A stretch of DNA of 64,000 bases from CAYWKU01 sp964459325. GTDB lineage: Bacteria; RBG-13-61-14; CAYWKU01. Under the pieces are notes generated by a model. It saw nothing but the letters and a program-made list of their open reading frames with translations, was not told where the DNA came from and did not search any database. Position 1 is the stretch's first letter. Each line of letters opens with the position of its first letter. Both the position numbers and the translations under genes were made by a program. Shown piece after piece: positions 33,076-47,006 of this stretch. The stretch covers positions 13,890 to 77,889 of the forward strand of contig CAYWKU010000015.1 in the NCBI GenBank assembly GCA_964459325.1, given 5' to 3'.

Positions 33076-33495
33076 ATGAAGAAGGAAGTAGGCAGAATCA
33101 AGCTGCATATACCGGCGGGAAAGGCCAATCCCTCCCCTCCCATCGGCCCTGCATTGGGTCAGTATCAGGTGGACATTATGGGGTTCTGCAAGGCCTTTAA
33201 CGCGCAAACCCAGAAAATGGAAGAAATGAAGGTGCCGGTAACCATTATCGTCTACTCGGACCGCAGCTATAAGTTCCACGTGGGCACCTATCTGACCAGC
33301 GAGTTGCTCAAAAAACATGCCAAACTGGATAAAGGTTCCGGCGAACCGGGCAAGACCCCGGTGGGCAAGCTGAGCCGGAAAAAGCTGCGCGAAATCGCCG
33401 AGATAAAAATGGAAGACCTGAATACCACAGACGTGGAAAGCGCCATGAACATCATCGAAGGCCAGGCCAAAAGCATGGGACTACTTATAACCTGA
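33076..33495 (+). CDS. rplK: 50S ribosomal protein L11
   Basis: Part of the GTPase-associated centre; needed for the stringent response. It has 139 residues. The N-terminal domain shows the Pro-rich PSPPIGPALGQYQVD, and the C-terminal RNA-binding domain shows GKLSRKKLREIAEIK. It starts three bases after nusG and is in one operon with rplA. Confidence 0.97.
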   Translation: MKKEVGRIKLHIPAGKANPSPPIGPALGQYQVDIMGFCKAFNAQTQKMEEMKVPVTIIVYSDRSYKFHVGTYLTSELLKKHAKLDKGSGEPGKTPVGKLSRKKLREIAEIKMEDLNTTDVESAMNIIEGQAKSMGLLIT

Positions 33496-33510
33496 AAAGG
33501 ATAACAAGAA

Positions 33511-34215
33511 ATGGCAAAGGCAGGAAAAAAATATCGCGCCGCCCGGGAAATGAGAGATTCCCAGAGGGCGCACTTAGTGGAAGAAGCCATGGACTTGTTG
33601 CTGTCCATGCCCAAGGCCAACTTCGACGAAACCGTCGAGGTTTCCTTCAGGCTGGGGGTGGACCCCCGCAAGCCGGACCAGATGATCCGGGGAAGCATCA
33701 CCCTGCCTCACGGGGTTGGAAAATCGGTCAGAGTGGCGGCCTTCGCCACCGGCGATAAGGCCAAGGAGGCCGAAGAGGCCGGCGCGGACGTCGTGGGCGG
33801 AGACGACCTCATAGAGAAAGTGCAGGGCGGTTTCCTGGATTTCGATAAAGCCGTGGCTACCCCGGATATGATGGGGAAGGTGGGTAAGCTGGGGAAAATC
33901 CTCGGTCCCCGGGGATTGATGCCCAACCCCAAGCTGGGCACCGTCACCATGGATATAGGAAACGCCGTTAATGAGGTAAAAGCGGGAAAACTGGAGTACC
34001 GCGTAGATAAAACGGGTGTCGTTCACATGCCCATCGGAAAAGCGAGCTTCGGGAAGGAGAAGCTCATGGAAAATCTCAGGGCCCTGACCGATGAGTTGTA
34101 CCGGGTGAAGCCGTCGGCAAGCAAGGGCGCGTACCTGAGAAGCGTTTACCTCTCAACTACAATGGGACCGGGAATAAAGGTCGATCCCAGCAAAATAAGA
34201 GCACTCGTCGCCTGA
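33511..34215 (+). CDS. rplA: 50S ribosomal protein L1
   Basis: Binds 23S rRNA at the L1 stalk and, in many bacteria, represses its own mRNA. It has 234 residues. The typical segments are KVGKLGKILGPRGLMPNPKLGT and MPIGKASFGKEKLMENLRAL. It follows rplK by 15 bases. Confidence 0.97.
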   Translation: MAKAGKKYRAAREMRDSQRAHLVEEAMDLLLSMPKANFDETVEVSFRLGVDPRKPDQMIRGSITLPHGVGKSVRVAAFATGDKAKEAEEAGADVVGGDDLIEKVQGGFLDFDKAVATPDMMGKVGKLGKILGPRGLMPNPKLGTVTMDIGNAVNEVKAGKLEYRVDKTGVVHMPIGKASFGKEKLMENLRALTDELYRVKPSASKGAYLRSVYLSTTMGPGIKVDPSKIRALVA

Positions 34216-34403
34216 AATCAGAGACAGCGGGGCCTTTGCGAAGGACAATCGCCTTTCGAGGCGCCCTGCCGAGATTGGGAGGCGTTGGAGGCCGTGGGAA
34301 AACGGCGGAAACTCTCCCTTTCGATTTGATGCTCAGGTGGCTTTATGCCGAAGGGGTCAAGCGGGCCCCTTGTGGCAAAAATCACCGAGAAAGGGGGTAG
34401 GAC
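34216..34403 (+). promoter_or_regulatory. L10-type leader region before rplJ
   Basis: This 188-base gap sits where the L10 autoregulatory leader lies in most bacteria. It holds several GC-rich stems. The best is GCC-x-AAGGGG (347-356 of the 34,xxx block) pairing with CCCCTT-xx-GGC (366-376), just before the rplJ ribosome site. In the family, the L10-L12 complex binds such a stem with a kink-turn and turns down translation. The kink-turn itself I cannot confirm by eye. Confidence 0.55.
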
Positions 34404-34937
34404 TTGAAGACCAGAGACCAGAAAGCGCAGGAGATACGGCGACTTAACGAGCTCCTGTCCGCTTCCCAGGGAGTGGCTGTGACCGCATATAAGGGCCTGA
34501 ATATGAAGCAGATAAATGACTTGCGGGCCAAAATCGCGGAATACAACGCCAGGGTTATGGTGGTGAAAAACACTCTGGTGCGACTCGCCGCCAAAGACAC
34601 TCCCTACGAAACCCTCCTGGCGGAGATGGAAGGGCCGAACGCGCTGCTGCTGTTCGGAGAAGACATTCCGGGCGCTATGAAAGCGGCCGTTGCCTTCGCC
34701 AAGGATAACAAGGCTTTCGAGCCGGAGAGGGGCTTCATCGAGGGAAGTGCGCTGGACAAGGAAGGACTGAAGGCGTACTCCGAGCTTCCCACCAAGGAGG
34801 AAGTGAGGTCCATGTTCGTGGGAGTCCTTAACGCTCCACTCTCGAAAATGGTCGGGGTTCTCAACGCTCCGCCGAGAGAGGTGGTCGGCGTTATGGCCGC
34901 TTACGAGGACAAGCTCGGAGCAGGGGAAGCCGCATAG
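34404..34937 (+). CDS. rplJ: 50S ribosomal protein L10
   Basis: Base of the L7/L12 stalk. It has 177 residues. The N-terminal domain has TKAYKGLN-like VTAYKGLNMKQINDLR and VVKNTLVRLAA. The C-terminal helix region holds the L12-binding sites (LNAPLSKMVGVLNAPPREVV). The start is TTG, with AAGGGGGT nine bases before it. It is expected to bind its own leader. Confidence 0.96.
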   Translation: MKTRDQKAQEIRRLNELLSASQGVAVTAYKGLNMKQINDLRAKIAEYNARVMVVKNTLVRLAAKDTPYETLLAEMEGPNALLLFGEDIPGAMKAAVAFAKDNKAFEPERGFIEGSALDKEGLKAYSELPTKEEVRSMFVGVLNAPLSKMVGVLNAPPREVVGVMAAYEDKLGAGEAA

Positions 34938-34991
34938 CTTCCGCTGAAACGTAAACCCGAAAAAATACACTAAAATCAAGGAGATTTTCCC

Positions 34992-35390
34992 ATGGCCGAA
35001 ATTACCAGAGAACAAATTGTAGAGGCACTGAGCAACATGACCGTTATGGAGCTCAACGAGCTCCGAAAGGAACTGGAAGAAAAGTGGGACGTCACCGCCG
35101 CAGCGCCCGTGGCGGCCGTAGCGCCCGGCGCCGCCGCTCCGGGTGCGGCCCCGGCGGAGGAAGCACCCACGGAGTTCGACGTCGTGTTGACCGGGTTCGG
35201 GGACAAGAAAATCCAGGTTATCAAGGAAATCCGGGGCATTACCGGTCTCGGACTCAAAGAAGCCAAGGAGTTGGTGGAAGGCGTTCCCAAGCCCGTTAAG
35301 GAAGGAGTACAGAAGGAAGAAGCCGACAAAATCAAGAAGCAGATCGAGGACGCCGGCGGCGCCGTCGAGGTCAAGCCGGCGGCCGGATGA
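34992..35390 (+). CDS. rplL: 50S ribosomal protein L7/L12
   Basis: The mobile stalk protein, present in several copies. It has 132 residues. The N-terminal dimer helix pair (EQIVEALSNMTVMELNELRK) is followed by a long Ala/Pro hinge (about 37-57). The C-terminal domain (FDVVLTGFGDKKIQVIKEIR) recruits the GTPase factors. AAGGAG lies eight bases before ATG. Confidence 0.97.
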   Translation: MAEITREQIVEALSNMTVMELNELRKELEEKWDVTAAAPVAAVAPGAAAPGAAPAEEAPTEFDVVLTGFGDKKIQVIKEIRGITGLGLKEAKELVEGVPKPVKEGVQKEEADKIKKQIEDAGGAVEVKPAAG

Positions 35391-35462
35391 GTCGATTCGT
35401 AACCACTCAATATAAACAACTAACTGCCGAGGCCGTATCGAGGCGGCGTGGAGGTTGGCAGA

Positions 35463-39674
<4,212 letters not shown>

Positions 39675-39696
39675 TCTCCCAAAGGAGGAGTCCAAG

Positions 39697-42600
39697 TTGA
39701 AGGAACCCATTACTCTGCAGGAAAAGCCCAGGGATCCATCAAGCTTCGGTGCGGTTCGTATATCCATCGCCAGTCCCGATGAGATCAAGGAATGGTCTTA
39801 CGGGGAGGTGAAAAAGCCCGAAACCATCAACTACCGCACTTTCAAACCGGAGCGCGACGGGCTGTTCTGCGCCAAAATATTCGGTCCCGTAAAAGACTAC
39901 GAGTGCAACTGCGGAAAGTACAAGCGTATGAAGCACCGCGGGATAGTGTGCGAAAAGTGCGGAGTGGAGGTTATCAAAAGCAAGGTTCGCCGCGAAAGGC
40001 TCGGGCACGTCGACCTGGCCACCCCCGTGGCCCATATCTGGTTCCTTAAGTCGCTACCCTCCCGCATAGGCACACTGCTGGACATGACGCTCAAAGAGCT
40101 GGAGCGAGTGCTTTACTTCGAAAGTTACTGCGTTATCGAGCCGGGCGACAGCCCTTACTCCGTAGGTGAGCTGCTCAACGAAGAAAAATATCGGAAGGCG
40201 CTCGAGGAACACGGTCCGAAGTTCAAGGCGGGCATGGGAGCCGAAACAATACAAAAAATGCTGAAAAGTATGGACTTGGATGAAATGGCCGAGCGGCTCC
40301 GGTTCGAGATGGCGGACACCAACAGCGACGCCAAGAAGAAGAAGTTGTCCAAAAGGCTGAAAGTTGTTGAAAGCTTCCGCAACTCCGGCAACAAGCCGGA
40401 GTGGATGATACTCGAGAGAATACCGGTCATTCCCCCCGACCTGCGGCCATTGGTTCCCCTGGACGGGGGAAGGTTCGCCACCAGCGACCTGAACGACCTG
40501 TACCGCCGGGTCATCAACCGCAACAACCGCCTCAAAAAACTCCTTGAGCTGAACGCGCCCGAGATAATCGTCCGCAACGAAAAGAGGATGTTGCAGGAGG
40601 CGGTGGACGCCCTTTTCGACAACGGAAAGAGGGGCAAAACCATAATGGGCCCCAACAAGAGGCCGCTCAAGTCCCTCGCGGATATGCTCAAGGGCAAGCA
40701 GGGCCGATTCCGGCAGAACCTGCTGGGAAAACGCGTGGATTACTCCGGGCGAAGCGTCATCGTGGTCGGCCCCGAGCTCAAGCTGCACCAGTGCGGCCTG
40801 CCCAAGAAAATGGCTCTCGAGCTCTTCAAGCCGTTCATTTACAACAAGCTGGAGCAGAGGGGCCATGCTTCCACCATCAAGAGCGCCAAGAAGATGGTCG
40901 AGCGAGAGAGGCCCGAAGTTTGGGACATACTGGACGAGGTTATACGCGAGCACCCCGTCCTGCTAAACCGCGCTCCCACCCTGCACAGGCTGGGAATTCA
41001 GGCATTCGAACCGGTTTTGATAGAGGGCAAAGCCGTCCAGTTGCACCCGCTGGTTTGCGCGGCATTCAATGCCGACTTCGACGGAGACCAGATGGCGGTT
41101 CACGTACCGTTGAGCGTGGAAAGCCAGATAGAGAGCCGCGTCCTGCTGTTGAGCACCAACAACATCCTGTCTCCGGCGCATGGGCAGCCGATTATCGTGC
41201 CCAGTCAGGACATTGTGCTTGGCTTGTATTACATGACCCGGGAGCTTGTATTCTCGAAAGGCGAAGGGAAGTATTACTCCGGCCCGGATGAAGTGAGAAG
41301 CGCTTTCGACGCCGGGGAGCTGGAAATGCACGCTCATATCAAGGTAAGAATTGACGGAAAAACATACGAAACTACCACCGGAAGAGTATTGCTGTCGGAA
41401 ATTCTTCCCGCCCCCATCCCCTTCGATGAAATAAACAAGGTGATGGATAAAAAAGCACTGGCCAGGATTATAGATATCTGCTACCGCATGTCCGGTATCA
41501 AGGAGACGGTGATACTGGCCGACAAGCTGCGCACCATAGGTTTCAACAACGCCACCCTGGCCGGAATCAGCGTAAGCATAGACGACATGCAGATACCCAG
41601 CCGCAAGGGAGAAATGCTCGACCAGGCCAACGACACGGTAGGCCAGATTCAGCGGCAGTTCTTCGACGGCCTGATTACCGACGGGGAGCGCTACAACAAG
41701 GTCATCGATATCTGGGCCAGCGTGAGCGAAGACGTCAGCCGCGAGATGAAGCGCGAATTGGGGGAGGACGTCATTTACGACGGGGAAGGACAAGAAAAGC
41801 GCGTCCCAGCGTTCAACTCGATATGGATGATGGCCGACAGCGGCGCGAGAGGTTCCGACCAGCAGATAAGGCAGTTGGCCGGATTGCGCGGATTGATGGC
41901 CAAGCCCAGCGGGGAAATTATCGAAACCCCCATTACCGCGAACTTCCGGGAAGGCCTTACCGTGCTGCAGTACTTTATCAGCACCCACGGCGCCCGGAAG
42001 GGACTGGCCGACACCGCCCTTAAGACGGCCAACGCCGGTTACCTGACCCGGCGGCTGGTCGATGTGTCTCACGACGTGATTATCACCGAGCAGGATTGCG
42101 GCACTCTGGACGGTATCGAGGTCGGCGCCCTTATAGAGGGCGGCGAAATCATAGAACCCATGGAAAACCGCATCTTGGGCCGTGTCGCCCTCGATGACGT
42201 GCTCGACCCCGTAACCGGCGAAGTCCTCGTGAGGGCCAACGAGGAAATCGACGAGGAGAGAGTGGCCAAGATACGGGACGCCGGAATCCACAAGGTGAAA
42301 ATACGCAGCGTGCTCACCTGCCAGTCCAGGCGCGGCGTCTGCGTCGAATGCTACGGTCGCGACCTGGCCAGAGGGCATCGCGTAAATGTCGGCGAAGCCG
42401 TGGGCATAATAGCCGCTCAGAGCATTGGCGAACCGGGCACCCAGCTCACCATGAGAACCTTCCATATTGGAGGAACGGTCAGGCACGCCCAGGAACAGAG
42501 CACGCTCGAAGCCAGAAACCCCGGAATTGTGAAGTTCCATAACATCAACACCGTTGTGAACAACGAAGGTGTGCTGGTGATTATGAATCGCAACGGAGAA

Positions 42601-43836
42601 ATAGCCGTCGCCGATGAGACGGGTCACGAGCGCGAGCGTTACAACCTGGTTTACGGAACCCACCTTTTCGTAAACGACGGAGACAGGGTATCTCCCGGCC
42701 AACGCCTGGCTGAATGGGACATCTACAATAACCCCATTCTTACAGACGTGCCCGGTATCGTGAAATTCGGCGACATCATCGAGGGCATTACCATGCAGGA
42801 GCAGCGCGACGAGTTCACCGGCCTGTCGCGCAAGGTGATAGTACAGCCCAAGGACCCCGAGAGCAGGCCGCGCGTATCCATAAAAGACCCCAACGGCAAA
42901 ACCCTTCGCATACCCGGAAGCCAGAGCGATGCCCGTTACTTCATGCCGGTGGGAGCCATCATTTTCGTCGCTGAAGGCGACGAGGTAAGCCCCGGCGATA
43001 CGCTTGCCAAGATACCCAGGGAGACTACAAAGACCAAGGACATTACCGGCGGTCTGCCCAGGGTGGCCGAGCTTTTCGAGGCCCGCAAGCCGAAGGAGTA
43101 CGCGGTTATCAGCGAAATTGACGGTACAGTGAGTTTCGGCAATGATACGAAGGGTAAGCGTAAAGTCATCATCACACCGGAAGTAGGCGAATCCAAGGAA
43201 TACCTTATCCTGAAGGGCAAACATATAAGTGTCCACGAGGGAGACCAAGTGCGCGCCGGTGAACCGCTTATGGACGGCGCCATCAACCCCCACGACCTGC
43301 TGCGTGTACTCGGAGAAAAAGAGCTGGCAAGATACCTGGTTGACGAAATCCAGGAAGTTTACAGGCTCCAGGGCGTCAAGATAAACGACAAGCACATCGA
43401 GGTGGTGGTCAGGCAGATGCTCAAGCGGGTTAAGGTAACCGATGCCGGAGACACCTCCTTCCTCATGGGTGAGCAAATTGAGAAACCCATCTTCAAGGAA
43501 GTAAACGAGCAGATGATTGCCGAAAACAAGCGGCCTGCCATCGCCGAGCCGTTGCTTCTGGGAGTCACCAAGGCCAGCTTGAGCACGGAGAGCTTCATCA
43601 GCGCTGCAAGTTTCCAGGAGACCACGAAAGTTCTCACGGAAGCCGCCGTTTCGGGAAAAATCGATTACATGAGAGGACTGAAAGAAAACGTCATAATGGG
43701 AAGGCTCATACCGGCCGGAACGGGAATGAGCAGATACCGCAAAATGGAGATGGAGCTTACGGAAGAACCCGGGCCCTCTGCCGAGGAGGAGCTGCTGGCG
43801 GATATCGAGGTAGTGGAAGGAAAGCTGGGTTCTTAA
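39697..43836 (+). CDS. rpoC: RNA polymerase beta-prime subunit
   Basis: A 1379-residue subunit with the active-site NADFDGDQMAVH. The N-terminal zinc site is YECNCGKYKRMKHRGIVCEK, and the second zinc site is CQSRRGVCVECYGRDLA. The bridge helix and trigger loop lie in the segment with AQSIGEPGTQLTMRTFHIGG. The start is TTG with AGGAGG nine bases before it. It is followed by a hairpin at 43847-43864 and the rpsL promoter. Confidence 0.97.
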   Translation: MKEPITLQEKPRDPSSFGAVRISIASPDEIKEWSYGEVKKPETINYRTFKPERDGLFCAKIFGPVKDYECNCGKYKRMKHRGIVCEKCGVEVIKSKVRRERLGHVDLATPVAHIWFLKSLPSRIGTLLDMTLKELERVLYFESYCVIEPGDSPYSVGELLNEEKYRKALEEHGPKFKAGMGAETIQKMLKSMDLDEMAERLRFEMADTNSDAKKKKLSKRLKVVESFRNSGNKPEWMILERIPVIPPDLRPLVPLDGGRFATSDLNDLYRRVINRNNRLKKLLELNAPEIIVRNEKRMLQEAVDALFDNGKRGKTIMGPNKRPLKSLADMLKGKQGRFRQNLLGKRVDYSGRSVIVVGPELKLHQCGLPKKMALELFKPFIYNKLEQRGHASTIKSAKKMVERERPEVWDILDEVIREHPVLLNRAPTLHRLGIQAFEPVLIEGKAVQLHPLVCAAFNADFDGDQMAVHVPLSVESQIESRVLLLSTNNILSPAHGQPIIVPSQDIVLGLYYMTRELVFSKGEGKYYSGPDEVRSAFDAGELEMHAHIKVRIDGKTYETTTGRVLLSEILPAPIPFDEINKVMDKKALARIIDICYRMSGIKETVILADKLRTIGFNNATLAGISVSIDDMQIPSRKGEMLDQANDTVGQIQRQFFDGLITDGERYNKVIDIWASVSEDVSREMKRELGEDVIYDGEGQEKRVPAFNSIWMMADSGARGSDQQIRQLAGLRGLMAKPSGEIIETPITANFREGLTVLQYFISTHGARKGLADTALKTANAGYLTRRLVDVSHDVIITEQDCGTLDGIEVGALIEGGEIIEPMENRILGRVALDDVLDPVTGEVLVRANEEIDEERVAKIRDAGIHKVKIRSVLTCQSRRGVCVECYGRDLARGHRVNVGEAVGIIAAQSIGEPGTQLTMRTFHIGGTVRHAQEQSTLEARNPGIVKFHNINTVVNNEGVLVIMNRNGEIAVADETGHERERYNLVYGTHLFVNDGDRVSPGQRLAEWDIYNNPILTDVPGIVKFGDIIEGITMQEQRDEFTGLSRKVIVQPKDPESRPRVSIKDPNGKTLRIPGSQSDARYFMPVGAIIFVAEGDEVSPGDTLAKIPRETTKTKDITGGLPRVAELFEARKPKEYAVISEIDGTVSFGNDTKGKRKVIITPEVGESKEYLILKGKHISVHEGDQVRAGEPLMDGAINPHDLLRVLGEKELARYLVDEIQEVYRLQGVKINDKHIEVVVRQMLKRVKVTDAGDTSFLMGEQIEKPIFKEVNEQMIAENKRPAIAEPLLLGVTKASLSTESFISAASFQETTKVLTEAAVSGKIDYMRGLKENVIMGRLIPAGTGMSRYRKMEMELTEEPGPSAEEELLADIEVVEGKLGS

Positions 43837-43846
43837 ACTCAAAAAT

Positions 43847-43864
43847 TCCCCCTACTTAGGGGGA
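43847..43864 (+). terminator. hairpin after rpoC
   Basis: TCCCCCTA (43847-43854) pairs with TAGGGGGA (43857-43864), with a two-base loop. It comes 11 bases after the rpoC stop. There is no T run, so it may be a weak terminator or a processing site between the rpoBC and str units. Confidence 0.4.
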
Positions 43865-43871
43865 TGCTGCC

Positions 43872-43900
43872 TTGACAGATAGAGTAAAGGGAGTTAAAAT
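43872..43900 (+). promoter_or_regulatory. sigma-70 type promoter of the str genes
   Basis: TTGACA (43872-43877) and TAAAAT (43895-43900) are 17 bases apart. It starts 34 bases before the rpsL ATG and is the strongest promoter by eye in the cluster. Confidence 0.8.
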
Positions 43901-43933
43901 TATCAAATTGTGCAAGGGAGAGTGAATCGGATT

Positions 43934-44305
43934 ATGCCGACGGTAAATCAACTTGTGAAAAAACCTCGAAAAAAGGTTACGAAAAGAACCTCTTCGCCCG
44001 CTCTGAAGAGGTCTCCTCAAAAGAGGGGAGTATGCACCCGGGTGTTTACTACCACACCCAAGAAGCCCAACTCCGCTTTGAGGAAGGTGGCGCGTGTCAG
44101 GTTGACGAACGGAATCGAGGTTACCGCATACATTCCGGGAGTCGGACATAACCTTCAGGAGCACTCGGTGGTGCTCATCAGGGGAGGTAGGGTAAAAGAC
44201 CTGCCGGGAGTAAGGTATCACATAGTCCGGGGCGCTCTGGATTGCCTGGGAGTACAGGACAGGCGGAATTCCCGTTCCCTGTACGGCGCTAAAAGACCCA
44301 AGTAA
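43934..44305 (+). CDS. rpsL: 30S ribosomal protein S12
   Basis: Decoding-centre protein, 123 residues from the ATG at 43934 (MPTVNQLVKK). A longer reading from 43910 is possible but unusual. The segments TPKKPNSALRKVARVRL and GGRVKDLPGVRYHIV carry the Lys residues where streptomycin resistance arises; both are wild-type here. Confidence 0.97.
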   Translation: MPTVNQLVKKPRKKVTKRTSSPALKRSPQKRGVCTRVFTTTPKKPNSALRKVARVRLTNGIEVTAYIPGVGHNLQEHSVVLIRGGRVKDLPGVRYHIVRGALDCLGVQDRRNSRSLYGAKRPK

Positions 44306-44324
44306 AAAATGGAGGCTTTTTCAG

Positions 44325-44795
44325 TTGTCTCGTAAGGCGAGAGCGGAAAAAAGGGAGATTAACCCCGACCCGAAATACAACGACAGGTTGGTGGCAAAGT
44401 TCGTTAACTCCCTGATGTATAACGGCGAGAAGAGCGTCGCCGAAAGTCTCTTTTACGACGCTCTGTCGGTTATTGCCGAAAGAACCAAGGATGACCCGCT
44501 TAAGGTTTTCAAGAAAGCGGTGGAAAATATCAAGCCCATCCTCGAAGTCAGAAGCCGCCGGGTAGGAGGCAGCACCTATCAGGTGCCGGTGGAAGTTAAA
44601 TCCGACCGCAGGCAGGCACTGGCCATCAGGTGGATAATAAGTTTCTCCCGCAAGCGCGGGGAAAAGTCGATGAGCCAAAGGCTGGCCAATGAAATACTGG
44701 AGGCAAGCCAGAACAAGGGAAGCAGCATCAAGCGAAAGGAAGACCTCCACAAAATGGCCGAAGCAAATAAGGCCTTTGCGCATTACAGGTGGTAA
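44325..44795 (+). CDS. rpsG: 30S ribosomal protein S7
   Basis: Starts assembly of the 30S head. It has 156 residues and a normal helical plan, with VRSRRVGGSTYQVPVEV-like VRSRRVGGSTYQVP and KMAEANKAFAHYRW at the end. The start is TTG with GGAGG nine bases before it. In many bacteria S7 controls the str operon. Confidence 0.97.
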   Translation: MSRKARAEKREINPDPKYNDRLVAKFVNSLMYNGEKSVAESLFYDALSVIAERTKDDPLKVFKKAVENIKPILEVRSRRVGGSTYQVPVEVKSDRRQALAIRWIISFSRKRGEKSMSQRLANEILEASQNKGSSIKRKEDLHKMAEANKAFAHYRW

Positions 44796-44897
44796 CTGAG
44801 TTTGGTTGCCGGCCGTTGAGGTCGGTTTCAAATAAAACCAAATTATAAAATTAATGAAGAAAATTAACGCGGTAAATCTGAAGGAGGTAGTTAGAGG

Positions 44898-46985
44898 TTG
44901 CCGAGGGCTTTGTCCCTATCGCGAGTCCGGAATATTGGCATCATGGCCCACATCGATGCCGGCAAGACCACTGCGACCGAGCGCATACTCTACTACACCG
45001 GTATCAATTATAAAATCGGTGAAGTCCATGAAGGCGCGGCGACCATGGACTGGATGGTTCAGGAACGAGAGAGAGGCATCACTATCACCTCAGCCGCCAC
45101 CACTTGCTTCTGGAGGGACTATCGGGTAAATATAATCGACACTCCGGGGCACGTTGACTTCACTGTAGAGGTAGAACGGTCACTCAGGGTTTTGGACGGA
45201 GCGGTGGCCGTTTTTGATTCTGTTGGAGGGGTAGAACCCCAATCCGAAACCGTCTGGCTTCAGGCGGATCGCTACAAGGTTCCGCGAATAGCCTTTGTTA
45301 ACAAAATGGACCGGGTGGGCGCTGACTTCAGGCGTACCCTGGATATGATGCGTGACCGGCTCGGCGCCAATCCCATCGCTGTACAATTACCGCTGGGCAC
45401 AGAAGATAAGTTCGAGGGAGTCATCGATTTGATCGGGATGAAGGCGATAGTATACGAAACGGAAACCCTGGGCGCTCGCTTCAAGGAGATGCCCATACCG
45501 GAGGAGTACGTTTCGGAAGCCGAAATCGCCCGGGAAAGCATGCTGGAAAGCCTCGCCGAAGTGGATGAAAAAATAATGGACACATACCTCGATGGCGGGG
45601 AAATCACCGAGGAGCAGGTAAAAACCGCGCTTAGAACAGCCACCTTAACCCGGCAAGGGGTTCCGATACTGTGTGGCGCAGCGTTCAAAAATAAGGGTAT
45701 CCAGCCCCTGCTCGATGCCATAGTGGATTATCTCCCAAGTCCCGAACAAGTCCCCCCCATAAAAGGTATACACCCGAAAACAGGTAAAGAATACACCAGG
45801 CACGCTTCCGACGACCAACCCTTCTGTGCGCTGGTGTTTAAAATCATGAGTGAAGAATACGTGGGACATCTTACCTTCATGAGGGTTTATTCCGGGCATA
45901 TTAGAACCGGCCAGCACGTCTTTAACGCATCGAAGAAGAGAAAAGAACGCATTGGCAGACTGCTGAAAATGCACGCAAACAAAAGCGAGGACGTGAAGGA
46001 AGTATGGGCGGGAGACATCGTCGCAGCCGTCGGATTGAGGGGCACCGCTACCGGCGACACTTTGTGCGACGAATCAAACCCCATTCTTCTGGAAGCCATG
46101 CAGTTCCCGGTGCCCGTTATCAGCGTGGCAATCGAGCCGAAAACTCAGGCCGACCAGGATAAGCTGTTCACAAGCCTTGATAAGCTGGCCTTGGAAGACC
46201 CTACCTTCCAGGTAAAACAGGACCCGGAAATCGGGCAGACGATTATTTCCGGCATGGGCGAGTTGCATATCGAGGTAATTGTCGACCGCCTGATAAAGGA
46301 GTTCAAAGTTCAGGCCAACGTTGGTAAGCCCCAGGTGGCGTACAAAGAAACTATCACCAAAAGCACCGACGCCGAAGGCAAATTCGTCCGCCAGACCGGC
46401 GGGCGGGGCCAGTATGGTCACGTGGTGCTTGAAATCTTCCCTCTGGATGACCCGCAGGGGGATTTCGTGTTCGAGAACCGCAGCAAGGGTGGGGTTGTGC
46501 CCAAAGAATTTATACCAGCAGTGGAGGAAGGAGTCCGCGAATCCATGGAAGCGGGGCCGGTTGCCGGTTTCCCGGTGCTCGGTGTCGGAGCGGCACTGCT
46601 GGACGGCTCGTATCACGAGGTGGATAGCTCGGAGGTGAGTTTCAAAATAGCCGGCTCCATGGCCGCCAACAAGGCCCTGAAGAACGCTGCGCCGGTGCTT
46701 ATGGAACCCGTAATGAGTGTGGAAGTGGTAGCCCCCGAAGATTATATCGGCGACGTAATAGGAGATATACAGAGAAGGCGCGGACACGTTCAGAAGATGG
46801 ACAACCGGGGAAAGGTTCAGGTGGTCGACACCCATGTGCCGCTTGCGGAAATGTTCGGATATACCACGGACTTGAGGTCGATGACCCAGGGACGGGCTAC
46901 TCATACAATGCAATTCCTCAAGTACGATAAAGTGCCTCAGCAATTGGGCAAGGATATTGTGGCTAAGGTGCTCGGGTACGTATAA
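44898..46985 (+). CDS. fusA: elongation factor G
   Basis: Drives translocation of the ribosome. It has 695 residues. G1 is AHIDAGKT (17-24). G3 DTPGHVDF and G4 NKMD follow. Domains II to V are complete to the end (MFGYTTDLRSMTQGRATHTM). The start is TTG with AAGGAGG ten bases before it. Its codon use is that of the neighbours, in contrast with the next gene (tuf). Confidence 0.97.
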   Translation: MPRALSLSRVRNIGIMAHIDAGKTTATERILYYTGINYKIGEVHEGAATMDWMVQERERGITITSAATTCFWRDYRVNIIDTPGHVDFTVEVERSLRVLDGAVAVFDSVGGVEPQSETVWLQADRYKVPRIAFVNKMDRVGADFRRTLDMMRDRLGANPIAVQLPLGTEDKFEGVIDLIGMKAIVYETETLGARFKEMPIPEEYVSEAEIARESMLESLAEVDEKIMDTYLDGGEITEEQVKTALRTATLTRQGVPILCGAAFKNKGIQPLLDAIVDYLPSPEQVPPIKGIHPKTGKEYTRHASDDQPFCALVFKIMSEEYVGHLTFMRVYSGHIRTGQHVFNASKKRKERIGRLLKMHANKSEDVKEVWAGDIVAAVGLRGTATGDTLCDESNPILLEAMQFPVPVISVAIEPKTQADQDKLFTSLDKLALEDPTFQVKQDPEIGQTIISGMGELHIEVIVDRLIKEFKVQANVGKPQVAYKETITKSTDAEGKFVRQTGGRGQYGHVVLEIFPLDDPQGDFVFENRSKGGVVPKEFIPAVEEGVRESMEAGPVAGFPVLGVGAALLDGSYHEVDSSEVSFKIAGSMAANKALKNAAPVLMEPVMSVEVVAPEDYIGDVIGDIQRRRGHVQKMDNRGKVQVVDTHVPLAEMFGYTTDLRSMTQGRATHTMQFLKYDKVPQQLGKDIVAKVLGYV

Positions 46986-47006
46986 CCGGTTTGAACGGAG
47001 GAGAAA

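Noticed and set aside
40963..43842. 959-codon open frame on the minus strand
   Set aside because: Antisense shadow of rpoC; no ribosome site or known domain.
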